A stretch of 34,890 nucleotides of DNA from Armatimonadota bacterium (GTDB taxonomy: Bacteria; Armatimonadota; Zipacnadia; Zipacnadales; FEN-943), in contig JANZZA010000274.1 in NCBI GenBank assembly GCA_026419655.1, forward strand, positions 1-34,890, given 5' to 3'. Position numbers and translations under genes: made by a program. The notes below the pieces were generated by a model. That model was given only the letters and a program-made list of their open reading frames with translations. It searched no databases and had not been told where the DNA came from. Shown here in pieces: positions 7,958 to 17,101 of the stretch (position 1 is its first letter; each line of letters begins with the position of its first letter).

Positions 7958-10900
7958 CTACTCGCCAGCAGTGGGCTCAAAGGTCAGTGACGGCAGTTGG
8001 GCTTCGGCGGCTTCCCCCGCGGCCCGACGGTGCATGAACTCTCGCGCCTGATGCATGAAGGCTTCCATGCGGGTAGCTGCGGTGGCCTGCTCCAGGCCGT
8101 CGTAGACCATGTTGAGGAATGGAATGCCGCCGAAATCCTGCCGCACATATTTTAGAATGGCGTGTGAGATTGTGCCGGGCATGCAGGTGAAGGGCATGAC
8201 AGCGATGATGCCTGACAGGCCCTTGCGGGCGAAATCCACGGCTTTGCCGACGGTCATTATGGCCTCGCCTTCGAAGGTGTGGTGCACGTAGGGCGCAGCA
8301 TACCAGAGAACCATGTCTGTAGGCGGCTCGTGAGCGTTCCGCAAGAAGCCGTCGAAGACCTCCACCAAAGCATGTTCGTCGTGCTTCATGACCTTATCGG
8401 TGAGCTTGTTTTTGATGACCAGGCCCCACTGCCGGCGCTGCCGCGCCCTCATGTCGCGCCGGAAGTTGCGATACAGGAACCATTCATACACCGGCGCCAT
8501 CCACACTTCGCCGCCCAGTGCCTCGACCTGGCCAATAACGTTCTGGTTGGAGAAGCGATTGGCCCGCACGTAGAACTCGCCAACGAGGCCAATGATTGGC
8601 TTGGGCACAGAGCGGTCTACAGGCACAGCCTCGAAGCGGCGTCGGGCGCTCTCGAGGGCGGCGGCGATGTCGTCGAGTTTTCCGCCCTGCCGTATGGCTT
8701 CGCAAACTTCGTCGAGGGACTCCCAATAGGCCTGATTTGCCATTCCGGGAACTGTTTCGTATGGGCGCGTTTCCAGAAGAGCTTTCTCCACAAGGTCAGC
8801 CGCCACCACGCCGCGCCAGCCCAGATGGATAAACTTGCGGCCCACAATGCCCAGGTCGTTATAAAAGCTGGCCGCCTGATTGGGTGCGTAGATGGGCACG
8901 TCCTCGTAGCCAAGCTCATCGAGCACCAGTCGCTGGAGGGCATTGTATTGGCCGAAGCGGCACGGCCCACCAGAGCCGCCCATGAAGAAGGCGTACCGGT
9001 CGCGGTCGAAGTCGGGCTGCTTGACGCGCTTGACCATGTCGCCGGTAGTGACGATGGCCGGGAAACATTCCTTGCCCGTGGTATAGCGGCGGCCCCAGTA
9101 GAGGGTCTCCTCGTCTGGTTCTGGCAGCACCTCGGCGTTCATGCCGCACGCCTGGAAAGCAGCCGCCAGAGCATAGGCGTGGCCGCTCATATTCGGGATT
9201 AATACCGTCCGCTGCATACCGCGCTCGATGGTGAGGCGCCGAAACACCTTCTGGCCTCCGAACTTGCGCCCGTGGACTTGTTCAATCGAATCCAAGAAGG
9301 CCTCGCAGCGGGTGATCATGCCGGCGTCGGCCGAGTGCTCATCAATCTCGATTATAAGCGTTGGCTTTTCGCCGAGGCGCTCCTGGAAGAATCTTTGCAG
9401 GAAGCTATCGGGGCCGCACCCGAAGTTTGTCAGATAGAGGGGGTACAGGCGGGGGTCGTCGGCCACAATCTCAGCCGCCGCCAGTATCCTCTGACCATAC
9501 CGCCAGTACATATTGAACCAGTCCCCACGCAAGCGCACCTTCGCGAGCGGCAGGCAGTCCAGAGGAATGGCCAGCACACCCATATCGCGCAGCTTCTGAG
9601 GGATTTCCAGGTTGGCGCCGGGGTCGCACGCATTATAAGCACGGCCCACGATGACGATGGCAAACTTGTCCTCAGGGAGGCTTTCGAGGATTTCCTGGCC
9701 CCGCCGCCGCATGGTTTGCTCAAATTCCCGCTGCGCCTGCAGGGCTTTATCCACTGCTGCCCGGAGCTGGCGCATCGAGGCGCCAAGCGCCTGGGCTGTA
9801 TCTGAAAGCGCTTCTACTAGATGGTCTGGCCCGTAGTCGAAGTAAAGCACAGGCGTCAGCACTTGCACGCCGCGCTCCGTGAAGCCTACTGCAGACCGCA
9901 GCCAGTACGGTGAGCTTTGCACATAGGGACAAACAAAGCTGTCAGTCATTCCGGGGTCGGCTTTCGGCAAATTTACTACGCTGGGCAGGAACAGGTAATC
10001 AATCTCCTGGTCTAGCAGCCACAGTACATGGCCGAGGAAAACTTTGCACGGGAAACACCATTCCGCAGTGGACTGCTCGACGCCGTCGTGGATGATGGCT
10101 TTGTTGGTCGGCGGCGAGAGCACCACGCGGCAGCCCAGCTCGTTGAAGAAGGTGTGCCAGAAGGGATAGAGGTCGAAGAACAGGTGCCCGCGGGGCAGGC
10201 CTATGCGCGGAGCATCGTCGGGCAGGTCCTGCTGAGCAGTGTAGGACTTCAGCAGCGCGCGCTCGCGCTCCCGGAACAGGTCCGGAAGGTCGGGGCGCTT
10301 GCGGGCTGTGCGCTCGACATCGTACTTTTCACAGCGGCTTCCGTAATGTAAGGGCTTCTCGCCCTCGATCTTCACGACCTTGATTTCGCAGCGGTTGGCA
10401 CAGTCCTGGCACTCGAAGGTTTCAATAGCATAGGGGCGGCGAGACAGGTCAAAGCCCTTGAACTTTGACGGCTGGCCGTGGTCGTTTTCGAGGGCAATGA
10501 CGGCGCAGCCGATGGCACCGGTAACCTCATTGTGGGCTGGCACGGTGATGGGCTTGCCGGTTACCTGCTCGAAGGCCGCCACGACGGCCCGGTTGAGGGC
10601 CGTCCCGCCCTGGAAGAAGATATGCTCCCCGACGCGCTTGCGGCCCACGACGCGGTTGAGATAGTTGTAGACAATGGAGTACGCTAGGCCGGCCACCAGG
10701 TCTTCCACAGGCGCCCCGGCTTGCTGCTGGCGTGTCAGCTCTGTCTCCATGAAGACCGTGCACCGCTCGCCCAGGTCCGCGGGAGTCTTTGAACGGAAGG
10801 CCAGTTCGGCAAACTCGCCCTTTATTGAGATGCCCAGCCGCTCGGCCTGCTCTTCTAAGAAGGACCCCGTGCCGGCGGCGCAGACCTTGTTCATCTCAAA

Positions 10901-12217
10901 GTCCACCACATGACCGTGGTCGAGGGAAATGAATTTACTGTCCTGGCCGCCAATCTCGAAGATGGTGTCTACTTGCGGGGAGACTTCCAGGGCCCCGCGA
11001 GCTTGGGCCGTAATCTCGTTCTTGACCACGTCGGCGCCGACGAAATCCGCGATCAGGTACCGCCCGGAGCCTGTTGTGCAGACGCCACGAATCTCCACCA
11101 GGTCGCCTATTTCGGCTCCAATTTCTTCCAGGCCTTGCCTGACGGCCTCAATCGGCTGGCCGGCGGTCATCAAGTAACGCTTGGCGAGAACACGCCGGTG
11201 TTGGTCAATGACTACCAGGTTGGTGCTTATGGAGCCTACGTCAATGCCCAGATACGCCGGCACGCGCTCACCTGGCGGCGGAGATGGGCGATGGACCTGG
11301 CCCTCCATGATGACCGACCGGCGTAGCTCAAGGGGCGGGAGATTCTTAGCCGGCCGTTGGGCGACGTACTGTCTCAGTTCTTCGAGTCTGCTCCAATCGG
11401 GTGCCGAAAGACTCCCGGCAGCACGGGCGTGCAGCACCGCTCCAATAGCGCCCATCGAGGCGAAGTGACGCGGGATGATAAAGTTATCCTCGTCCAGTTC
11501 AAGCACGTCGCGCAGGGCCTTGACTATCCCTGGATTGGCCGCGACGCCGCCTTGGAAGGATACGGGCGGCTCCAGGGGTGCGGATGACCCGACGGTGCTT
11601 TTGAAGTTTCGCGCCAGCGCATAGCACAGGCCCGCCACGATGTCGTGAGTGGGGGTGGCTTCCTGCTGCAGGTGTATCATGTCGCTCTTGGCAAAGACTG
11701 AGCAGCGGCCTGCCACCCGCGGCGGATGCTCGCTTTTCAGGGCGAGCTGGCCGAACTCCTCGATGGTCAGGCCCAGCCGGGAGGCCTGCTGGTCAAGGAA
11801 GGACCCGGTCCCGGCGGCGCACATGGCGTTCATGGCGAAGTCACCGATTTCAACGCCGCCGTCCGTCTCTCTGTGCAGAAAGATGAGCTTGGAATCCTCT
11901 CCGCCTATTTCTATTATTGTGCGGACCTCAGGGTAGAGGGAGCCGGTGGCGGTCGTCTGTGCCACCACTTCATTTACGAAGGCGCCGCCGAGGATGCTGG
12001 CGACGACTTTTCCGCCGGCGCCGGTGGCGGCCAGGCCCGTGATGGCCTCCTCGCCGTAGCGCTCCAGAAGGCTGCGAAGAGCCTCGGCGGCCACGCGCAT
12101 GGGCTGGCCGTGGTGGCGCAGGTAGTGCTCTTCAACCACCCGGCCTTCTTCGTCTATAAGCACGACGTTGACGCTCACCGATCCAACGTCAACGCCCGCA
12201 TGATACTCTCGCGACAT
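7958..12217 (-). CDS. Large acyl-CoA dehydratase activase-like protein (two BcrA/HgdC ATPase domains + DUF2229)
   Basis: At 1419 residues this belongs to the giant BadF/BadG/BcrA/BcrD-type proteins of anaerobes. Two ASKHA ATPase domains are seen. Domain 1 (about 1-270) has GVDVGSVSVN, IIEIGGEDSK and cysteines C133 (MCAAGTGSF) and C172 (RCSVF). Domain 2 (about 320-575) has GIDVGSISTN, IFEIGGQDSK, C446 and C486. In HgdC the equivalent cysteines bind a [4Fe-4S] cluster at the dimer face. A CxxCxxxC motif (C603, C606, C610) leads into a DUF2229-like part with WCFPCK (C721, C724). The last part recalls HgdB-like folds. Known activases drive ATP-dependent single-electron transfer to a dehydratase or reductase. 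The role of this long form is not settled. GGCGGAG precedes the ATG. Confidence 0.88.
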   Translation of the reverse strand: MSREYHAGVDVGSVSVNVVLIDEEGRVVEEHYLRHHGQPMRVAAEALRSLLERYGEEAITGLAATGAGGKVVASILGGAFVNEVVAQTTATGSLYPEVRTIIEIGGEDSKLIFLHRETDGGVEIGDFAMNAMCAAGTGSFLDQQASRLGLTIEEFGQLALKSEHPPRVAGRCSVFAKSDMIHLQQEATPTHDIVAGLCYALARNFKSTVGSSAPLEPPVSFQGGVAANPGIVKALRDVLELDEDNFIIPRHFASMGAIGAVLHARAAGSLSAPDWSRLEELRQYVAQRPAKNLPPLELRRSVIMEGQVHRPSPPPGERVPAYLGIDVGSISTNLVVIDQHRRVLAKRYLMTAGQPIEAVRQGLEEIGAEIGDLVEIRGVCTTGSGRYLIADFVGADVVKNEITAQARGALEVSPQVDTIFEIGGQDSKFISLDHGHVVDFEMNKVCAAGTGSFLEEQAERLGISIKGEFAELAFRSKTPADLGERCTVFMETELTRQQQAGAPVEDLVAGLAYSIVYNYLNRVVGRKRVGEHIFFQGGTALNRAVVAAFEQVTGKPITVPAHNEVTGAIGCAVIALENDHGQPSKFKGFDLSRRPYAIETFECQDCANRCEIKVVKIEGEKPLHYGSRCEKYDVERTARKRPDLPDLFRERERALLKSYTAQQDLPDDAPRIGLPRGHLFFDLYPFWHTFFNELGCRVVLSPPTNKAIIHDGVEQSTAEWCFPCKVFLGHVLWLLDQEIDYLFLPSVVNLPKADPGMTDSFVCPYVQSSPYWLRSAVGFTERGVQVLTPVLYFDYGPDHLVEALSDTAQALGASMRQLRAAVDKALQAQREFEQTMRRRGQEILESLPEDKFAIVIVGRAYNACDPGANLEIPQKLRDMGVLAIPLDCLPLAKVRLRGDWFNMYWRYGQRILAAAEIVADDPRLYPLYLTNFGCGPDSFLQRFFQERLGEKPTLIIEIDEHSADAGMITRCEAFLDSIEQVHGRKFGGQKVFRRLTIERGMQRTVLIPNMSGHAYALAAAFQACGMNAEVLPEPDEETLYWGRRYTTGKECFPAIVTTGDMVKRVKQPDFDRDRYAFFMGGSGGPCRFGQYNALQRLVLDELGYEDVPIYAPNQAASFYNDLGIVGRKFIHLGWRGVVAADLVEKALLETRPYETVPGMANQAYWESLDEVCEAIRQGGKLDDIAAALESARRRFEAVPVDRSVPKPIIGLVGEFYVRANRFSNQNVIGQVEALGGEVWMAPVYEWFLYRNFRRDMRARQRRQWGLVIKNKLTDKVMKHDEHALVEVFDGFLRNAHEPPTDMVLWYAAPYVHHTFEGEAIMTVGKAVDFARKGLSGIIAVMPFTCMPGTISHAILKYVRQDFGGIPFLNMVYDGLEQATAATRMEAFMHQAREFMHRRAAGEAAEAQLPSLTFEPTAGE

Positions 12218-12255
12218 ACTGACTCCGCCCTTCCGGGGGCAAAATATGCACAGGG

Positions 12256-12284
12256 ATTATATTGTCCGTGCCTATTTTCGGCAA
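12256..12284 (-). promoter_or_regulatory. Strong candidate promoter for the activase-MBL unit
   Basis: Read on the minus strand, TTGCCG (12284-12279) and a perfect TATAAT (12261-12256) are separated by 17 bases. The predicted start near 12249 leaves a leader of about 32 bases before 12217. The sequence TATAATCCCTG is shared with the candidate -10 region ahead of the YbjN-like gene. Confidence 0.55.
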
Positions 12285-12540
12285 ACGGCGGGCTGACTGG
12301 CACTGGGCACCGCCCCGTTAGCGCGTCTAGGTAACGCGACCGGCCAGAAGCACGGCTGGGGCCGGCGGCCTGAAAAGGGGCAGCAAGACAGTACGGCTGG
12401 AGGCGGTCTTCAAGGTGTTTCCCCACGAAGAGGTGTTTAGCAGCCCCTTGCCTGCAAACGGTCCGCCTGCGTGGTTTCCCTCTCTAAAGGTTTCAGCTTG
12501 GCGCAGGGGAAACAAACAACTGCCGCTTATGTATCTTTCC

Positions 12541-12547
12541 AGGAGGT
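12541..12547 (+). promoter_or_regulatory. Ribosome binding site deciding the DUF4091 start
   Basis: AGGAGGT lies three bases ahead of ATG 12551. The GTG at 12548, in the same frame, would touch the site directly, so the ATG is preferred. Confidence 0.75.
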
Positions 12548-12550
12548 GTG

Positions 12551-15500
12551 ATGAAGTTGGCGCTGAGGGTCGTGTCTGTTGTTTTCCTATCTTGCGTGAC
12601 CGCTGCCCACGGGCAGAACTCTCAAGGGGTTGAGATAGGCGGCGTGGTATACGAATACGTGGACCCTGGGGAGCCTTTCACTGAGGCGCCACGGCCCGCC
12701 CAGCCGTGGGCGTCGCCGGTGCCAAACCAAGCCGAAAACGAGGCCGGAATGATCCCCTTCGTCACGCCCGACCCTGGTGATTACAGGCCCTATCGCCGCC
12801 CCAAACCTGAGGAGCGTGTGGAAAGCCTCAGTGCCTTCCTCACGCCGGGCGAAGACGAACCACTATGGGTCGGTGTATGGGCGCTGGCTGACCTGGAAGG
12901 CCTGCGCGCAGAAGTGAGCCTGCCCAATGCGCCCCTTTCCGTAGACATTCGTCATCTTCACTGCTGGCCCCAGCGCACCGGCTGGCGCAGCCGCCAGTTC
13001 TATATCACTCCCGAGCTAATCCTGCCTTGCTCGGACGGTCGCAAGGTAGTCCCCGGGCGTCGCGGCGTGCTTGAGGAACGTCCCTTTGACGTGAAGGCCG
13101 GCGAGACGGCGGCCTTCTGGTTCACCCTCACCGCCCGCGACGACGCGCGACCGGGCGCATATAAGGGCACGGTGACCATTGCTACTGCTGGACGCCGGCA
13201 GTTGACTTTACCTCTCACGGTAGAGGTGCTTCCCTTTCGTCTGCAGCGTCCAGCCGACCGCTACTGGCTGCTCTACGCTGACGTGGCCCGCTGGCAACTG
13301 GGCAACCTTACCGATGAGCAAATTCTGTCAGAGTTGCGTGACTTCGCCCGCCATGGCATGACTGGCCTGGTTGAGGTGCCCCTCGGCAAGCCTGATTTGT
13401 CCGGCCTGAAGGAAGGCCGCGTGCAGTTTGACGCAGCTCCCTACAGGCGCCTGGCTGAGCTTTGCCAGCGCGCTGGCCTGCCCGGCCCGCACGTCTGCTC
13501 TTACGGCATCGCCTATCAGGTCATGGAGGCTCTTGGCATCCAGGCCGACCTGATGAAGGACCAGTGGCCGGAAGAAGTCAAAAAGGGTGTCTCAGCCGTT
13601 GCCAGGGCCGCCGTCGAGGCCACTGCCGGCCTGCCGCGCTGGTATTTTTACGGCTGGGACGAGCCAAGCGGTGACAATACTTATGCCGTTCAGGACTACC
13701 AGGCCTGGCATGACGGCGGCGCCCTCACCTATGCTACCTTCTACATGCTAGGTTTTCTGGAAAAGGCCAAGGACTACCTAACAGCACCGTGTTTCGGAGT
13801 TGGCCTGGTCAGCGGCGAAGATTCAGCCCGTGCAGCCCGCGAAGCTTGCGAAAAGACCGGTGCCGAGTTTTGGTGGTACGGCACCGGCTCCTACGTCAAT
13901 CCTTATCCGCAGGAAAGCGGCCTTTTCTACAACCGCTACGGAGCCGGCTTTCTCTTTTGGAAAACCGGGGCCAAAGCCCAGGTCTCCTGGACCTTCTGTC
14001 GGCCGCACGAAGACGTCTTCAATGACTTCGACGGCTCCCCGCACAACGCCGCAGAGCCAAAAGAACAGGTTACGGCCTATCCGCATCTCCTCCGGCCCGA
14101 CGACTGGAGCACGTATCAGGGCGCTATTCCGACGATTGCCTGGGAAGCTTTGCGCGAAGGCTGGGACGACTACCGTTATCTATACACTCTGACGCAGGTC
14201 ATAGCCCAGGCGCGGGCCAGTCGGGATAGGGCAGCCCGGCGTGCTGCTCGCCAGGCCCAGGAGCGCCTCGATGCCCTGGTAGAAGCAATCCCCTGGGCCA
14301 ATCCAATGCTGCCGGCGGCCTTTCCAACCGACGTGATGCAGAAAGCGCGGCGTGCCGTAGCCGACGAGATACTTGCCCTGCAGGATCTGCTATCCGGCCG
14401 GCGCGAGCGCACCACAGCAGCGCCAGAGGCGCGCGTAAGACTGACCGTGCGCACTCTGGCGGCAGGTGATGCCGTCCCTTTATCCCTGCCGGCGGCGGTG
14501 GTAGCGACCGCCTCGGGGCCACCCCGAGTGGACGGCGTTCTGGATGACGCCTGCTGGGAGCAAGCTCAGGCAGTCTCGGACTTTGTGGACCACGCCACCG
14601 GCAAGCCAGCCCCCATCGAAACGCTCGCACGAATCTGCCAGGACGATGATGCTTTGTACGTGGCCTTCGACTGCGCCGAGCCGCGCATGGACGCCCTTGT
14701 TGCCAGGCGCGGCGGCCGGGACGCCGACGGCGTCTGGCTGGAGGACAGCGTCGAATTTTTTCTTGCAGGCCCGACCCGGCGGCCCTATGCCCACGTGATA
14801 GTGAACGTTGAGGGTACCCTCTACGATGAAGTCGGCCAGGACTCATCCTGGAACGCGGACATCAAAGCAGCCGTCGGCCGGCGGCGGGATGGCTGGAGCG
14901 TGGAGATAGCTTTGCCCTGGAAGGACCTGGAAGCCGCGGGCATTAAACGGGCGCCTCTCATGACGGGGAATTTTTGCCGCAACCGCTTCGCTGGCCGGGA
15001 GACCAATGTAAACCCGCATAGCGCATGGTCTTTCCCCAACGGGTACTTCCATACTCGTGAGCGCTTTGGAATTCTCCAGCTTGCGCCCGGGCCGGTGGTA
15101 CTCTCGCGGGTGATGGTGCCGGGCTACTGGGGGCCGCAGGAGATGCAGGTGGTACTCAGCAATACCGACACTGCTGAGCGTCTGGCCTGGGTTCTCTTTG
15201 ACGGCCGGCGCCAGGCCAAAGCCCTCCCCCCACGAGCGGCAGGTGCCTTTTTCTTTCCGGTGAACCTGTCGCAGCCCGGACCAAAAACACTAACGTTCAC
15301 TTATGGCGCCGAGAGTCAGGCCCATCAGCGTGCGGAAGTCGTTGTCCCGGTTCCCCATCCTCTCTCTGTCGCCCAGTGGCCCTCCCTGGTCGAGGACGGC
15401 CACGAGGCGCTGGTGGTCGTGACGGTCGGTACCTCTCCGCAAGACCCCAGCTCATTCCGATTGCGGGTAACCGTCTCCGACCCGGCAGACCGTCACCAGT

Positions 15501-15649
15501 TGGAAATGGCGGCAAAGCCGGGCCGCCTGCGGCGAGTGGCCTTGTCTCTCCGCGGTCTCGCCACCATCCGCGCAGAGCTTCTTGATGCAGACGGAAAGGC
15601 CGTGGCGCTGCCCATCGAGCGCCGTGCGGTGGTACTGGGCGGGCTTTGA
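12551..15649 (+). CDS. Secreted DUF4091 glycoside-hydrolase-like protein with CBM9-like domain
   Basis: The 1032-residue product starts with a Sec signal peptide (MKLALRVVSVVFLSCVTAAHG) and acts outside the cytoplasm. Residues about 60-230 form a beta-rich N-terminal domain. A TIM-barrel-like part follows, with WYFYGWDEP. Then comes the characteristic DUF4091 stretch IAWEALREGWDDYRYLYTL (about 520-540). A CBM9-like sugar-binding domain runs from about 650 to 835 (RVDGVLDDACWEQAQ, DDALYVAFDC, LEDSVEFFLAG). A final beta domain of about 190 residues is unassigned. DUF4091 proteins are thought to be glycosidases, but few have been tested, so the substrate is unknown. The Asp-Glu pair in GWDEP is a plausible catalytic site by inference. 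The gene stands alone on the plus strand. Confidence 0.82.
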   Translation: MKLALRVVSVVFLSCVTAAHGQNSQGVEIGGVVYEYVDPGEPFTEAPRPAQPWASPVPNQAENEAGMIPFVTPDPGDYRPYRRPKPEERVESLSAFLTPGEDEPLWVGVWALADLEGLRAEVSLPNAPLSVDIRHLHCWPQRTGWRSRQFYITPELILPCSDGRKVVPGRRGVLEERPFDVKAGETAAFWFTLTARDDARPGAYKGTVTIATAGRRQLTLPLTVEVLPFRLQRPADRYWLLYADVARWQLGNLTDEQILSELRDFARHGMTGLVEVPLGKPDLSGLKEGRVQFDAAPYRRLAELCQRAGLPGPHVCSYGIAYQVMEALGIQADLMKDQWPEEVKKGVSAVARAAVEATAGLPRWYFYGWDEPSGDNTYAVQDYQAWHDGGALTYATFYMLGFLEKAKDYLTAPCFGVGLVSGEDSARAAREACEKTGAEFWWYGTGSYVNPYPQESGLFYNRYGAGFLFWKTGAKAQVSWTFCRPHEDVFNDFDGSPHNAAEPKEQVTAYPHLLRPDDWSTYQGAIPTIAWEALREGWDDYRYLYTLTQVIAQARASRDRAARRAARQAQERLDALVEAIPWANPMLPAAFPTDVMQKARRAVADEILALQDLLSGRRERTTAAPEARVRLTVRTLAAGDAVPLSLPAAVVATASGPPRVDGVLDDACWEQAQAVSDFVDHATGKPAPIETLARICQDDDALYVAFDCAEPRMDALVARRGGRDADGVWLEDSVEFFLAGPTRRPYAHVIVNVEGTLYDEVGQDSSWNADIKAAVGRRRDGWSVEIALPWKDLEAAGIKRAPLMTGNFCRNRFAGRETNVNPHSAWSFPNGYFHTRERFGILQLAPGPVVLSRVMVPGYWGPQEMQVVLSNTDTAERLAWVLFDGRRQAKALPPRAAGAFFFPVNLSQPGPKTLTFTYGAESQAHQRAEVVVPVPHPLSVAQWPSLVEDGHEALVVVTVGTSPQDPSSFRLRVTVSDPADRHQLEMAAKPGRLRRVALSLRGLATIRAELLDADGKAVALPIERRAVVLGGL

Positions 15650-15715
15650 CAGCTATTTCCAGGCTTGGCGCTCAGCCGGCCACCCGGCGAAAGGGCGTGT
15701 GGGGTGGAAACAACG

Positions 15716-15783
15716 TAGAAAGTTTGGGAGGGGGGCTGGGGGGGGCAACCCTTTTCAAAGGGTTCCCCCAGAAAAGAAGGCGC
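15716..15783 (+). repeat. Hairpin element copy A, between convergent genes
   Basis: The order is TAGAAAGTTTGGG, a G-rich tract (15726-15745), then a strong hairpin and AGAAAAG. In the hairpin AACCCTTT (15747-15754) pairs with AAAGGGTT (15757-15764), flanked by GGGGG (15741-15745) and CCCCC (15765-15769) with one bulged C. It lies after the DUF4091 stop and, on the other strand, after the URO-D stop, so it may end transcription both ways. A diverged copy is at 17009-17070. There is no T tract, so it differs from an ordinary intrinsic terminator. Confidence 0.6.
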
Positions 15784-15837
15784 CTCTAAAGTCGGGTAGG
15801 TCTGCTCCCCAATCTTCGGCGTGGCCATCGCGGCATA

Positions 15838-16917
15838 TCAGCCGCCCGAAAAATTCAGGCCTTCATCCAGCATAGCTAGGAAGTTTTCCACCGGGACGTA
15901 GTTGGTGACGGAGTTTCCGGATCCCAGTAGATAGCCGCCTGCCGGTGCACACTCGTCCAATATGCCGCGCACGTACTCACGCAGGCGGTCCTCGGGCCAC
16001 CGCGCAAGCTTATCCACGTCCACGCCGCCGCAGATGGCTATCCTGTCGCCCCACCGCCGTTTGGCCTCGGTCACGGGCATTATCGCGTCCTCGAAGGAAT
16101 GCTTGGCGTCTATGGCGCAGTAGTCTATTAGCTCGTCCATTATCTCGGTCAGGTTTCCGCAGGAATGGAGAATATAGGGTTTGCCGTAGCGGTGGGCGGC
16201 GTCAGCCATGCGCTTGTGCCACGGCATGACGTGCTTCCGGATTATCCCCGGTGCGACCAGGGTTCCGTGTCGGTGGCCCATGTCATCGCCGATAATTATC
16301 GCGCCCACATATTCGAAACTCGCCATGGCTTCCACGGCGGCCAGCAAGATTTGTCCTATCCGCCGAATCAGCTCTGCCACGAGGTCTGGAGCGTCATAAA
16401 GCGCATAGGAAAAAGGCACGTAGCCCATCAGCCACATGGACCATTCCAGCACGCCGCCGTGGGTGGAGGCGCTGATTTTCATGCCGTCGGGGAGGTGATG
16501 CGCGGCGGCTTCCAGGGCGCGGAAATCAATCTGTTCAGGCTGCGGCCAGGGGTAGCGCTCCAGGTCTTCCCACGTACTTATTAGGCCCTCGGTTTCGGGC
16601 TGCCAGGAGCGCTGGCCGCGGCTGTAAACGGCCGTATCGTTGGCCGGGACGAAACGGCGGGCCAGGGGAATGTCGCAGCCCACCCGCACGTCGTCATAGC
16701 CCAGCGCCGCCAGGCATCGCACCCAGTTTCCCCAGTAAGCATCCAGGACATCATCTTCTGGCGTCCCCTGTGGCACCAGAGGCTCTTCAAGCACCGCTTC
16801 TACAATCTCGGGGTCGTGCTTTAGCTCGCAGAAGGGCACCTGGGCAGGCTTGCCGCGCCGCAGGGCCGTCAGGTAGCGGTCGAAGTCTGGTTCCCGGCGT
16901 ATCTTTAATGCTTTCAT
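15838..16917 (-). CDS. Uroporphyrinogen decarboxylase (URO-D) family protein
   Basis: The 359-residue barrel protein carries family landmarks GRYE-like IIIGDDMGHRHGTLVAP, PYILHSCGNLTEIMDELID and AICGGVDVDKLARW. The HSCGN motif supplies the His/Cys that bind zinc in the corrinoid methyltransferase branch (MtaA/CmuA-like). The true heme-pathway HemE N-terminal Arg motif is not seen. It is therefore more likely a methyltransferase-like or substrate-specific relative than HemE. I start it at Met27 of the longest frame (16917, MKALKIRREP), where GTGAGCGG precedes. It lies 184 bases below the MalG-like permease on the same strand, with hairpin copy B between them. A role in sugar or methoxy metabolism is possible only. 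Confidence 0.8.
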   Translation of the reverse strand: MKALKIRREPDFDRYLTALRRGKPAQVPFCELKHDPEIVEAVLEEPLVPQGTPEDDVLDAYWGNWVRCLAALGYDDVRVGCDIPLARRFVPANDTAVYSRGQRSWQPETEGLISTWEDLERYPWPQPEQIDFRALEAAAHHLPDGMKISASTHGGVLEWSMWLMGYVPFSYALYDAPDLVAELIRRIGQILLAAVEAMASFEYVGAIIIGDDMGHRHGTLVAPGIIRKHVMPWHKRMADAAHRYGKPYILHSCGNLTEIMDELIDYCAIDAKHSFEDAIMPVTEAKRRWGDRIAICGGVDVDKLARWPEDRLREYVRGILDECAPAGGYLLGSGNSVTNYVPVENFLAMLDEGLNFSGG

Positions 16918-17008
16918 GCCGCTCACGACCGTGCCAGCAAAACTGCTTTTTGGATCACTGGCTGTAGAGTTACCTTCGCCCGGACCGTCATGCAAAACGG
17001 CCGGTCAC

Positions 17009-17070
17009 GTCTTTTTCTGCGGGAAAGTCTTTGACAAGACCCCCAGAGCCCCGTTACCAAAACTTTCTAG
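17009..17070 (-). repeat. Hairpin element copy B, after the permease gene
   Basis: Read on the minus strand this matches copy A in order: TAGAAAGTTTTGG, G-rich CTCTGGGGG, a hairpin, then GCAGAAAAAGACG. Here the stem is GTCTT with AAGAC (17027-17031 and 17036-17040, four-base loop), flanked by runs of G and C. Stem bases differ from copy A yet pairing is kept. It begins 32 bases past the MalG-like stop, as expected of a transcript end. Confidence 0.5.
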
Positions 17071-17101
17071 ACTGTCGCGAGTTCGCCGCCCCGCCTGTGC
17101 G

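Larger units (their letters stand above)
12218..12550. other. Divergent intergenic region
   Basis: These 333 bases separate the activase (minus) from the DUF4091 gene (plus). The minus-strand promoter at 12256-12284 and the ribosome site at 12541-12547 are annotated separately. I found no convincing -35/-10 pair for the plus strand and no gene in the middle part. Confidence 0.5.

Noticed and set aside
8279..9202. Plus-strand open frame of about 307 codons
   Set aside because: It is antisense to the activase gene and has no recognisable motif.
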